NCBI RefSeq assembly: GCF_030272615.1
Contig: NC_081411.1
Coordinates: 825,646,397-825,710,396 of the forward strand
Reading direction: 5' to 3'
Length of the DNA: 64,000 nt
From: Cryptomeria japonica
Lineage: Eukaryota; Streptophyta; Pinopsida; Cupressales; Cupressaceae
The notes under the pieces are model-generated. The model saw only the letters and a list, made by a program, of their open reading frames with translations. It did no database searches and was not told where the DNA came from. Shown one piece after another: positions 47,332 to 57,991 of this stretch (its first letter is position 1; every line of letters begins with the position of its first letter). The position numbers and the translations under genes are program-made.

Positions 47332-48775
47332 TGGGAGGGAGACAAAAGAGGGGAGAGGGAAGAATAAAGAGAAAGAGAGATCTACGAAGAAAGGGAGAGG
47401 TGGGTAGGGAGTGGCTCAGAGACCTAGAGAGGGAAGAGTAGATAGGTGAGGGAGAGAGAGAATACAATAAGAGAGATAAGTGCACAAAGAGAGAAAGAGG
47501 GGTAAGGAGGTGGAAAGGAAAGAATTAGAGAGGAGAGAGATATAGAGGTGAGAGATCTAGATCCTAGGAAGAGAGAGGTGAGAGACCTAGGGTGGAAAGA
47601 TAGAGGTGAAGGAGATATAGGGGGATTAAGAGACAAAGAGGGAGATGTAGATATGTAAAAATGGAGGGAAGGAGAAAAATTGGTATGGAAAGAGACGTTA
47701 GGAGAGAGAGGTATTCATTAAGAGAACGTAGAGAGAGTGGAGAGAAACAATAAGAAGAGAAGAGAGATGGAGGGAGAGAAGGATAGATATGGATATAAGG
47801 AGGGAAGGTTAGAGAGAGAGGGAGAGAGTATAGGAGAGACCTAGATAGGGGAGAGAGAAAAAAGGGGGAGTTATAGGTCTAGATTTTTTGGTAGATAAAG
47901 AGGCGACAAGAGAGATAAGAGAAGGAGTGAGTTCATAAAGGGAGATGGGTAAGGGGTGATGGATAGAGAGAGAGGTGGAGAGGAAGGGAGAGAACTAGAG
48001 AGGGGATAAATAGAGAGATGAGATATGTAGAGTATGAGAGAGAGATTAAATACCTAGATGGGAGAGATAGAGGAGAGATAGATAGAGGGACTTAAAGATA
48101 GGTGCCTAATGAGACATTAATAGATAATTATAGAGGTGGAGAGGGAATGAGGGAGAAACCTATAAATTTGAGATAGGGAGGTAGAGAGAGTAGGAGGGAG
48201 AGGTGGCAACCTAGAAAATGGAGAGAGGGAATAGATAGAAGAGAAAAGAGATGACTAAGAGGGGATGGATGGAGAGGTAGACGTGGAGGGATTCAATGAC
48301 CTAAGGAATGAGGAGATAGATTGGTTTATAGAGAGACAATAGAGGGATAGAGTTCATAAATGGATAGGGGTAAGGGAGAGGGAGATAAATATGGAGATGG
48401 GGGGAGAGAACTAGAGGGTGGACAAGTAATTAGGTGAGATACCTAGAGGGGGAGAGAGAGGTGGGTAATAATATAGGGAGGGAGAGGTAGTGAGGTGAAT
48501 AGGGAGGGATGAAGAGACCTAGATATGGGGAGAGAGAAGATAGAAGGGATAGGTAGTGACCAAGAGAATGGAGAGGGAGGGGAGTGAAATAATAAGAGAA
48601 TGAGAGAGAAGAAGAGAGAGGGAGGGAGTCAAGGATAGATATGGGGTTAAGGAAGGAATGAAAGGTAGAGAAGTTGGGTTTACCTAGAGAGGGGAGATAG
48701 AAGTGAGAGAGATGAGAGAGGGATAGAGATAGGTCTAGAGTTTGGGGACGATAAAGAGAGTGAGATACATAGCTG
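47332..48775. repeat. Polypurine (GA) tract, right arm
   Basis: About 1.45 kb, nearly all A and G on the plus strand; it is the inverted counterpart of the CT tract. Mirrored words include GAGGTAGACGTGGAGGG near 48277 and the exit GAGAGTGAGATACATAGCTG near 48758. It is shorter than the left tract by roughly 0.35 kb. Confidence 0.85.
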
Positions 48776-50083
48776 AAGAATGCTAATAGGAGCATGTTGA
48801 TTACTGAAATTTGACTAAGTCTGAAATATTATATGATCCTCTTAAAACTAGAATCTACATTATAAGTCCTATAGAGCTGAAACCACTCTCAAACATCTTG
48901 CCAATATATACATGAAATATAACTTAAAGTATAAGAAAGAAAAAAGACATATTGAAATGTGACTTATACTTAAATGTTATATTTCATGTATATATTCTCC
49001 TTTGAGGGTGGATATAAATTGTGCCCAGATTGGAAAATCTACACACTCACAAAACCTTCACTTTGGACAATGCAAAACATTTGGTGCTCGCCAAATGCAA
49101 AAAATTAACTTTTCACATTTGTCGAGCGCCAAATTTGGCACACACCAAATGTGAAAATTCAAAATTTTGCATTTAGTGAGCGCCATAATTGGCGCTCGCC
49201 AAATGGTTTGGATTGGAAACCACCAACCCTTTGGTTTGGATTGTACTTGGGCATCCAACCCAAAGGGTTAGACGACCATTTCAGGCCTAAGATGTGTTTT
49301 TATCAGAAGATTAAAAAATTTCACATATTTTTGGTCGTGCTCTCCATCAGGTTTGCACATGTTTCAATGAAACTAAAAAAAACACCATAGAAACCTCAAT
49401 CTCTCTCTTAGCTATCCAAGGATGTAATTTTTTTCGCATTTTGATTTCATTAAGGCTTTCATCTATAATTTATTTTGTTAGTGTGTCCATTTTTTGTCAA
49501 AAACCAACATGCACTATTTTGGGTATAGTTTTTTACACGTCTATCGGATTTTGAAGAAACTTATATTTTTAGAAACTAGACTCCATTCTACACAATTTTA
49601 AAAAAAAAGTTTTGATTTTTTTATTAGTTATCAAATATTTTAGGGGGGGGCACGCTCAAATTTCTGTTTTTCAAGATGTATCCACTTCAAAAATTAGTAA
49701 AAATTCATATACTCATTAAAAAATTAGCTGAAAAATCTAGCATAAACTACAAGGTGTTAGCTAATTTCTCACTGAAGAGATTTTAAAAATTCAAAAAAAA
49801 AAGTTAACATTTTAGGGGGGCCACAACAGACGCTATGTTTTGTTTTTGGCATAAAAATGGGACCTCCTTTTCTGGCCCCCCCTTTTTGAAGCCCTTAATC
49901 TCCACCATTTTCAAAACAAATTAGTAGTTTAGAAAGTAGACTCGAAGCACTCTAACTTTTGTTCTTGTTACATCTTCAAATTTGGAGTGTAAATATCTTC
50001 AATTTGTCGTTGAAGTTCAGACTTTGTTGATTTCATAAAAAAGTGGCATCTTAAGACCCCCTTTTGGTACCACAACTTGGTGC
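48776..50083. repeat. Outer part of the right arm
   Basis: It mirrors 33533-34025 in blocks. Extra DNA comprises about 110 bp near 48880-48990 (two copies of a TATATACATGAAATATAACTT-like segment in opposite orientations) and about 700 bp at 49350-50060. The latter is T/A-rich with runs such as TTTTAGGGGGGG and two stretches starting AAACTAGACTC / AAAGTAGACTC. A plus-strand frame at about 49245-49390 keeps LGIQPKGLD...FYQKIK. Confidence 0.65.
49078..49206. repeat. Hairpin cluster, right arm
   Basis: CATTTGGTGCTCGCCAAATG is a nearly perfect palindrome. It is followed by CATTTGTCGAGCGCCAAAT, ATTTGGCACACACCAAATG, CATTTAGTGAGCGCC and TTGGCGCTCGCCAAATGG. It is the counterpart of 33674-33787, with GC-richer loops. 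Confidence 0.75.
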
Positions 50084-51462
50084 ACATACCCATCTTTGTT
50101 GGGGTTATTGATGGACAAAGATTAACTAATTATGTTTCTTTTATTTGTTAGTCCATAGTTTGAACATGTAATCTTTTGACCTCTAATCTATCATACAGTT
50201 CCGTCAACAAAATTTTCTCTAACTCAATCAATGTCCTACTGAAAGAATCAAGATATAAAACAATAGCTTCCTCTAACGGCCTCTTATCTTTATCATCAAA
50301 ATCATCAAAGAATGTAGAAATGTTATCCAAATTGTCATCATTAATAATTTGATCAATAATGTCTTGAGCATCTAATTTCTTCTTACCGGTTCTCCTCTTT
50401 GCTTCCAGTTTAGATTGCTCATCAGACTTTGGCTTCTGCTTATGTACAATGGTAATTTTGGGTATTTTTCAGGGAGGCTCCTTAGTCGATTCTTTCTTCT
50501 GCTCTCCCTTCTTCTCCCTCACACCCTTGCATAAACACCTTTCTTCTTTGGAGCTTGCTTGATTTCTTCATTTGATTCAATCTCCTCAGAAGATACAGTC
50601 ACATACTGCCTAGTCGCTTTTTGTTTTCTTTTCACTAATTTTGTCAGCTTAGGACTGGCAGGATCATCGGATTGTGCTTCTGGTTGCTTGGATGATTCTG
50701 TAGAAACTAGGACCGCATTGGGAGTGTCCCAAGCTACCTTTCTTGCTTCCCTTTCTTCCTTTCTCTTTTGTTTCATCTCTTCCTTTCTTCAGGCTTCAAG
50801 GAATTTAACTTTTTTCTCAATTTCTACCCTATCATGACCTTCACTAATTAAAGTTTATGTTGCCACCCTTGTCATCTTCTTCCTTATTGCCAGTGCAACT
50901 TGTTCGTATTGAACTTTTAATCCTTTCTCCTAGGTTGTGCTGAATTTTTCTTCCTTTTCATCAATTGGAGCTTGCAGTAAGTGTTGTGCATAAGTGTCCA
51001 ATGTGGCCTTATCCACTTCATAGCCCATAGGCATGATCCATACTATTCTAGGTTGGACTGCATCCATCATGCATTCATCTTTATTTACCATAAAACAAAT
51101 AGTATCTTTTTATTTTTCTACAATTGTTTTAGGAATCCTAGCCCTATTTTTCATTTCTTCTTGGAAAGTTTTGAAAAATGCCCATAAATTGGCTTTTTGC
51201 AGCTTATCACCTTGGCTATCCAAAATCTATGCAATCTGAGTGCATACCGGTCTATCAAAAGACCACTATATTTTACCATAACCAAGAACTGTATTCAAAA
51301 AATAAAATGCCAAACATATAACAAAAGATCCATACCATAAAGTATTTTTCTTGTCTTGTTTTATTTTATGAAGGTTTGTCGTTAACTCCTTCAGCATCAC
51401 ACTACACAGGTCATAGTGTGCATCCTCCTTCACCATTTAATGAGCAATAAGAATGTTGTTAC
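50084..51462 (-). pseudogene. Element F ORF2, middle part
   Basis: Homologous to G ORF2 from about residue 210 to 430. Just below 51462 it reads KEDAHYDLCSVM..HKIKQDK (G: KEDASFDLCTGM..KSIKQDN), then FYFLNTVLGYGKIVWS, then MPMGYEVDKATLDTYAQHLL (G: EPMGYEVMYDMLEGYASTLI). There follows a Lys/Glu-rich linker (50776-50519) and FFDDFDDKDKRPLEEAI (50330-50148; G: YFDDFNDDEKEAVEKEI). It has several stops and frameshifts. It is interrupted by G above (duplication GTTAC) and by the foldback block below. Confidence 0.75.
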
Positions 51463-52595
51463 TGATGAATACTAAGAGGGTGGGGTGAATTAGTATGCCA
51501 AAAATCTCTGCACTTAAACACTTTGCAAGACTAATAGTAAACCGGTAAAAAATTTTAATAGACAAACCGGTTAACACACATGCAAACCAAATAGCTTATA
51601 ATGCATTCACCCACAGAAGCAAAAACACCATAACACAAGAGATTTTGACGTGGAAACCCAAATGGGAAAAACCACGGTGAGATGGAACTCACAAGTAACT
51701 ATGTGCAGAATAGGAACTAGACCGATTAAGGTCTTACAATGTTCTTTACCAGAACAGATCCTGTTAGGAATCTCAATCTCTGTTAGGAGATAAGTCTGAT
51801 TAAAGACTACCTTGCTAGAGGATTTTAGATCCATAGATGTGAACCACCTTGTTAGAGGATTTACAAAATGCTTTTGGGCCTACCCGGTTAAGGGCTACAA
51901 ACTTGTCAAAGATGTGAGTAATCAACAAGTGTTTGATCTAGCTAGTAGCACAGACTGCTCGGTTAGATCCTTGATAGCTCGTTCCTAATGCACTCCAGCA
52001 TTACTTCAGTCTTCTACACATTCATATTCTCTCCAAATCCTCAACCACCTTAAACCCTAGCAACAACATAAACTTTTTCTACAACCACATCAACAACCTA
52101 AAACCCTAGACATGATGTCCTATAAAGGAATCTGATTTCATGTCGGTCCAATAGGATTACATAACAATTTCCTAGGTTCAATGAACCTGGACATACTTGG
52201 TACCATGACACAAAAAGTATCATTAAGGTGTGGCACCGTCAAACAATCGGTGGATGGTAACTCATCACAAAATGTCGGTTGGTAACTCATCACATAGTAT
52301 TACCGATTCATATAAAATGTCGGTTGCCGGTTTGACAAAAAAGAAGACTGGTAAAAATGTGTTATGCTGCTTTAATCCCTCGTACCACTTGGGATCCACG
52401 AACCGCTTGGGGTCAACATGCTGCTTCAGACCGGGAAACACATTCTGCAAAACACCAATAGTCTAAAGACTATAATACAACATACCGGTTGGAACAAATA
52501 CCGGTTGTGCTCTAACTCATACATATAAAGGGGATCTCAATGCAAGTGTGTGTCCATCAATGACAATCACAACATAAACATCAAAAATGCCAACA
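51463..52595 (-). repeat. 3' LTR of element G
   Basis: TGATGAATAC to AATGCCAACA. It contains the GAGGGTGGGGTGAATTAG tract (51476), the ACGTGGAAACCCAAATGGG hairpin region (51648) and TTAGAGG words. It is very close to 57992-59125, mostly differing by scattered transitions. Confidence 0.93.
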
Positions 52596-52907
52596 ATATC
52601 CCCCTTTGGCATTGATGGCAACACTTAGGAAAATAAAATTTTGACATCTAAGTGTTTTACAACAAAATCATGCCATTAGCAAAATTGCTCCCCCTAAGCA
52701 TATACACTATCCCTTTAACAATACATTGAGATATTCAGAGCATATATCAAAATTTTGATTACCAGATACTTCTCCCAAATAGAATTCTTCTCCCCCTTTG
52801 CCAACAATGACAAAGTACAGCTGAACAACCCTATTTTCATTTGATATTAAAATAATAAAAGTTTATGACAATAAGGAATAATACTTGTCAAAAATAGATT
52901 TAAAGTC
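52596..52907 (-). other. Polypurine tract and 3' leader of G
   Basis: ATATCCCCCTTTGGCATTGATGGC adjoins the LTR. Further C-runs (GCTCCCCCTAAGC at 52686, TCTCCCCCTTTGCC at 52790) are upstream purine runs on the minus strand. No gene is visible here. Confidence 0.85.
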
Positions 52908-55900
52908 CTACAAGAATTGTTTCATCGACAAAGACCAGGACTCAAGTAGGGAGGTGGCTACTTCTTTTTCTGTCTGCATCTGGAAGACGTGTTCTTCCAT
53001 GGCATCAAATGTGCTCATCTCCTGTGTAACTATTAAGGCATCCAAGTTTAGATAGCACTTTTGAAGAATTTGCAATCGTGGGAGTAGAACCAGTTGTAGC
53101 TCCTGCAAATCTCTAGATCGGGTGTTGATCTCTTGCTCCATTTTTGCTGACTGGATGTGAAACTGGTGAACGGATTGCCCATAAGTTGTAAAGGAATCAT
53201 AAGGGGGCTTGAATATGCTCATGTAGGACTGCAAGTCTGTTTGAAGCTTTTGCTTCTAAGCTAGCACATCATCATAGAACAGATGGGGTTGGCAAATCTT
53301 GCTGAGTAGCAGATTTTCCTCATCTAGAGTGTCCCTTATATCCTTTTGTTCTTTCTTTAGTTCAGACCGGAGCTCATTCAACTTCTTCACCAGAGCTATG
53401 TTAAGAGCTTTTTGATACTCCTTCTTGACATTTGCCTCTGCTGCCTCTTCTAGGCTCTACACCTAATCATCCACTACTGTGCATAGGAGCTTAAGTTTGG
53501 CTAGTGATGAATCGGTGTTGGGAAGATTTGTACCGGGTATCAAGCCGGTAAGAGTATCCATAGCCGCTTGAATTACATCTTGCTCCTTCTTCCTTCGAAT
53601 AATTTCAAGGTGCTCTTGAGCAACCTTGATGCTCTGCATTAGCTTCGTTTCACTTGCAGACTGGAGATCGATAGGACTGGTGAGATCAGCTGGTTTGGCT
53701 TGACTCCTGGTTGCCTTCAGAGTCTCCATCTGGGTGCTCTTTTCCACTTCTCCTACCTTATCCTCTTCCGCTTTCTTCTTCTCTACTTCTCTCCTCTTCT
53801 CCGCTTCCTTATCCTCCTCTGCTTTTTTCTTCTATGCTTCTTTCCTTTTCTCCTCTTCTTTGTCCTCCTCTTCCTTCTTCCTTTTCTCTGCTTCTCTCCT
53901 CTTCTCTTCTTTTTCTTCCTCTTCCTTCTTCTTCTTCTCTGCTTCCTTCCTCTTCTCCTCTTCCTTGTCTTCCTCTTCTTTCTTTTTCTTTTCATCTTCT
54001 TGCTTCTTTTTCTCTTCTTCATCCTTCTTCTTCTTCTCCTCTTCATCTTTCTTCTTCTTCTTCTCTTCTTCGTCCTTTTTCTTCTTCTCTTCTTCATCCT
54101 TTTTCTTCTTCTCTTCTTCATCCTTTTTCCTCTGCTTCGCCTGTTCATTTGCCACTTCCTGTCTATCCTCGACTTGCTTATCAACCTGTTCAGCATGTTG
54201 CTCCTGTCCTATTGCCTCAGATGGTGTTTCCTGAGTAACATCTTCTATGTCCAGGGCATCGACATCAATAGTGTCGACCGGTTCATCAACCGGGTTTCCT
54301 TCGTCATCAAATGCTTTAGTCGGTTTTGTTATAACCGGTTCTTTCTCAGCTTTTCGGTTAGCTTCAGCCACTTGATGCATCTTCAGAGCTTGTAGAGCAC
54401 GAGTGTGTGTATCCTTGAGCACTTCCTTAGCCTTCCCTTCTAGTAACAAGAGTCTTCTTCTTCTCATGAAGAAAAGACCTTTGTATTTGTTCATTACATC
54501 GAACAGTTCCAAATTTGATACATCAGGAAAATGTTCAACAAAAACTTTTTCTCTCATTTCTTGTTCTTGCTCTATGGCAATGCGCCATTTATTGTCTAAG
54601 GAATTATACAAAGAATCTGGTGTTTTAGATCTAATTTTTGAAGGTGACCAGTCATTAACACATAAATACTGAATTATTTCCTTTTCAACCGCTTCCTTTT
54701 CATCATCATTAAAGTCATCAAAATACTCAATTAAATCATGTATCAATTTTCTCCTAATATTCTTTATTGTTCTTTGACAATGTGTTAAAGGTTTATAGGA
54801 GCAGATATCAATATTTACCGGTGCAGATGATGCCGGTTCATTCTTTGTCTTCTTTCTTGTTTGTCTCGCCTTCTTGGGCTGCTCCTCAAACACAGTTTCC
54901 TCTGAGTCCAGTGTATTCCTTTTTGTCTTCCTTTTCCTTTCGAAGACTTTAGCCGGTGTTGCTTCCAATTTCTTCTTGGCTGGTGACCGCTTGGTCACTT
55001 TTGGAGTTGCAGTAGTAACCGGTGCTGATGCTATAGGCACTGCCTTTGCCTTCTTCACTGCAGGTTCTTTTCCTTTCTTTGCAGAGGGTTCCTCGACTGG
55101 TGCAACCCTTTCCAGATAGGTTCCGATCCTCTTTGCCTTAGGATCAAGAGGTGAGGCAATAAGGGTAGAGGCATACCCTTCCAGCATATCATACATCACC
55201 TCATAGCCCATTGGCTCCACTTCTTCCTGTCTGGGCTCAACAGCCTCCATTATGCATTTATCCACTTGGATGGTGAAACAGATATCATCTTCATATTTCT
55301 TGACGATGTCACCTAATATCCTCATTCTTTGGCTCATTTTACGTCTGAACTCATCAAAATACTTGTTCACAACATCAGGGTAACTAGTTCCAATTGCTTG
55401 AATGCTTTCCTTGATTTTCTTGGTCACCGGTTGGTCAGCAGACCACTGGACATCTCCTACTCCTGGAAAGTAGCCTTGGAAATAGAAGAACAACCCAACC
55501 AGTAGTTGTCCAAACTTGAACCTTTATGCATTATCTTGTTTGATCGACTTCAGATTCAACAGGAGTTGTCTCTGCATACCGGTGCATAGGTCAAATGATG
55601 CATCCTCCTTTATCGTCCAGTAAGTGGCATTTACCACTGCAGCAGATACAGAGTTAATTCTGTTGGCAGAGAATGTCCAGTAGCCTATCACCATGCAGGC
55701 ATACTTAACCAGATCATCCTTGATAGAATTGATTGTCATGCCTCGTGAGTCGCTCACTGAACCGGTGATCTTGGACATTTCAATTTTGCTTACAGTCCTT
55801 AGGGCTGGCACTTCCCCTGTGTTGTAGAATCTGGTGACTGCATGAATTTCCTGCGGCGTGATATCATGTGTTCTCTCTAGGTACATCTTGTCACCATGGA

Positions 55901-56213
55901 CTCTACTTAGAATGATCCTTATATGATCCTCTGTGAGATCCTCCAGGAAGTAAACAACATTGTGGAGCTTCTTCTTCTCCAAAATATTATACTCTGATTT
56001 GATCTTCTTATCCTTTCCAAAAAATAAACCTAACTCGGAGTGGATAGCTAGAGACCCTAGGTCTTCAATCTTGTAATCTATGTAGTCAGAAATTCCCTCT
56101 TCTACTATCACACTAGCCGGAACTTGTGATAGGGCATTATACTTAGACTTTCGTTGAATAAAACTTGCAGACTCGACAGATGCACTAGAACTGGTATGAG
56201 ATGCGGAAGCCAT
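52908..56213 (-). pseudogene. Element G ORF2, about 1100 codons, unknown function
   Basis: One minus-strand frame from ATG 56213 to the stop at 52908, broken by stops at about 55524 (TAA), 53832 (TAG), 53463 (TAG) and 53257 but with no frameshift. Order: Ser-rich start (MASASHTSSSASVESASF), a helical N domain with IEDLGSLAI and a YACMVIGYWTFSANRINSVS segment, a second domain (EPMGYEVMYDML), a Lys/Pro/Thr linker, YFDDFNDDEKEAVEKEI, an acidic linker, a long alternating Lys/Glu run (about 53760-54150) likely to form a single helix or coiled coil, and a helical C terminus. Its pattern vaguely recalls the plant-transposon-associated Transposase_32-type domain, which I cannot confirm. No catalytic motif is seen. 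Confidence 0.75.
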
Positions 56214-56663
56214 GATAGAAATTTTAAGAACTCAAGAAATACCTTTTAGAACACGTGAATTTACGGCTTGCGGATTCTCCTTCACTTCACACTCTGTCGG
56301 TTGTTGAATCACCACTTTGTGTTCTCCACTTGACCATTTGCAGTTTGAATTTGAATCTCCTTCGCAGTTTCTCAATTTCTCAAAATCTCAGCTCAAATCG
56401 CCTTTTCGTCGCTCTGCTCTTTGAAAAACTTTTCTTCGCTCGAAAACTGATAGTGAGAAATGATTTGAAAAATGCTTTTAAACATATTCCTCACCTATCG
56501 TCATTAATGCTCCTCCATTAGGGTGTAAACCCTAATTTGCCTTTTTACCATTTCTGATCTTCTGCCAAATGACAGGTATCACATACTGATTAAGGTCTTT
56601 TACTAGTGTAAACCGAGGGTTTGAAACATTTCGCTGTTTGCTCCCCCTAAGCTTTTCTGAAGC
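56214..56663 (-). other. Spacer between ORF1 and ORF2 of G
   Basis: About 450 bp, largely noncoding on the minus strand. It could hold an internal promoter, splice site or ribosome entry for ORF2. I see a TAAAC/TTTAAAAGC-rich stretch but no clear signal. Confidence 0.4.
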
Positions 56664-57941
56664 TTAGTTTGCCGGTTCCGTGATTTCCACACTAGGTGCA
56701 GAAACTGGTTCCTCTTGTAACACCGATGGTTTCTTCTTCCAGGTTTTGTTCATGTCCGCTTGAACAGTGTCAACATCAATGTTTCCTTCCAGAGTGACCG
56801 GTATATCATCATATATGTTCTTTCTTGATCTACATAATCTAGCAATGTGACCCAGTTTGTTGCAGTGATAGCAGATCAATCCAGGTGCTCTCTAAGGTCC
56901 ATTGTTCATGTTTCCATTCTTCCTTCTGCATGTTGCAGCAATATGACCATGACCATGACAGACCATACAGTTTTCTCTCCATCCGGTTGCCGCTTGATAG
57001 CCATCGCTTCTTTGCTGATGATTGAAAGCATTAAACCGGTTGTGATTTCGATTCACAAAAGGTTCAGGACTAGCTCCTTGGGTCCTCTGAGGATATCTAT
57101 CAATGTTGTTCATAACTGACCTGCATTCAGATGCTCTATGCCCATACTTGTTGCATGCATAACAGTTACCATTGAATCTATAGGATCTAGGATTATTATA
57201 TAGGAAATAAGGAAAATTGTTGTAAGCCTTACTCCTACACACATTTGCAGTATGTCCTTCTTTAAGACAGTTGAAGCAAACAGGTTTAAACTTTTGCTTA
57301 CCTTTATCCTTTGATGTCGGTTGTTTCTTTGACATTCCAGCATTTGTAACAGAGGTCTCAACTTCCTCATGACCGGAATAACCAAATCCATTGGTATTCT
57401 TGACCGATTTGGTAGATTCAAGCTTTTGCTCTAGCTTGACAGTACTCTTGTTGAACTTAGCAAGTATTTCCTTTGACTCAGAGAGTTCTTTGGAAATAGC
57501 AGCATTTGTTTCCAACAGGTTTTCATTCTCAGAGATGGTAATGTTCAGTTCTCCTTGCATGTCTTCTTTTTCTACTTTGCTTGCATGGAGTTGAGTAGTT
57601 AGGGCACTAATCTCTTGTTTCAACTTGGAGATCTCATGATCTCTTTCTTTCACCAAATCTTCAGCTTTCCTCTGATTCTCAAGCTCTTGACACATTCGGA
57701 TAGTCAGTCCTTCCAACTCCTTTCTCAAGATGGAGATTGATTCATTCAACTCATTTACTTCTGCAATTAGGGCTTCCATGTCTGCTTCATCTGAAGAACT
57801 ATTTTCAGATAGCTCCATCAGCTTTTCAGTATGTTCTCTCCTTTTTGCTTGAGATGCCTTGTATTTGACCATAAGATCATCATAGGCTTGCTCAGACTAA
57901 GTGAGTTGATGTGTAAGTTCCCTTATAGAGTATTCCCCCAT
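56664..57941 (-). pseudogene. Element G ORF1: coiled coil plus four CCHC zinc knuckles
   Basis: The frame starts at ATG 57941 (MGEYSIRELTHQLT), the first ATG after the leader. TAG codons lie about 45 bp later and at 56892, otherwise it is open, about 426 codons. The N-terminal half has long heptad-like Leu/Glu/Lys runs (MEALIAEVNELNESISILRK, LKQEISALTTQLHASKVEKE) predicting a coiled coil. The C-terminal half has CFNCLKEGHTANVC (about 57278), CYACNKYGHRASEC (about 57166), CMVCHGHGHIAATC (about 56970) and CYHCNKLGHIARLC (about 56873), all full CCHC sets. This suggests an RNA-binding, self-assembling gag substitute. Copia gag normally has one knuckle. Confidence 0.85.
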
Positions 57942-57977
57942 ATCTCTTTCCAAGTGGTTAAACTTATAGAAAGGTAG

Positions 57978-57989
57978 GCTCTGATACCA
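57978..57989 (-). other. Primer binding site, element G
   Basis: The plus strand reads GCTCTGATACCA, a perfect tRNA-iMet-type site on the minus strand, two bases from the 5' LTR. The leader after it contains AAGTTTAACCACTTG, shared with F. Confidence 0.93.
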
Positions 57990-57991
57990 AT

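Larger units (their letters stand above)
33533..50083. repeat. Giant inverted-repeat (foldback-like) structure with satellite core
   Basis: Sequence from 33533 inward reappears as its reverse complement from 50083 inward. Shared landmarks are the outer block GCACCAAGTTGTGGTACC (33533-33550, inverted at 50066-50083), a GGGTTGGATGCCCAAG block (33626, inverted near 49250), a cluster of CATTTGG/CCAAATG hairpins, a TGAGTGTGTAGATTTTCCAATC block (33816, inverted near 49035), the same TATGTATCTCACTCTCTTTATC entry into the pyrimidine tract (34027, inverted near 48765), then the satellite core. Without element D it would be about 11 kb. The right arm has extra DNA (about 49350-50060 and about 48880-48990). 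No target duplication was found. Resemblance to foldback or long-TIR DNA transposons is inference. Confidence 0.7.

Noticed and set aside
53700-54395. Plus-strand frames opposite the G ORF2 charged repeat
   Set aside because: Antisense shadows of the Lys/Glu repeat, composed almost only of Leu/Phe/Ser, with no homology in F.
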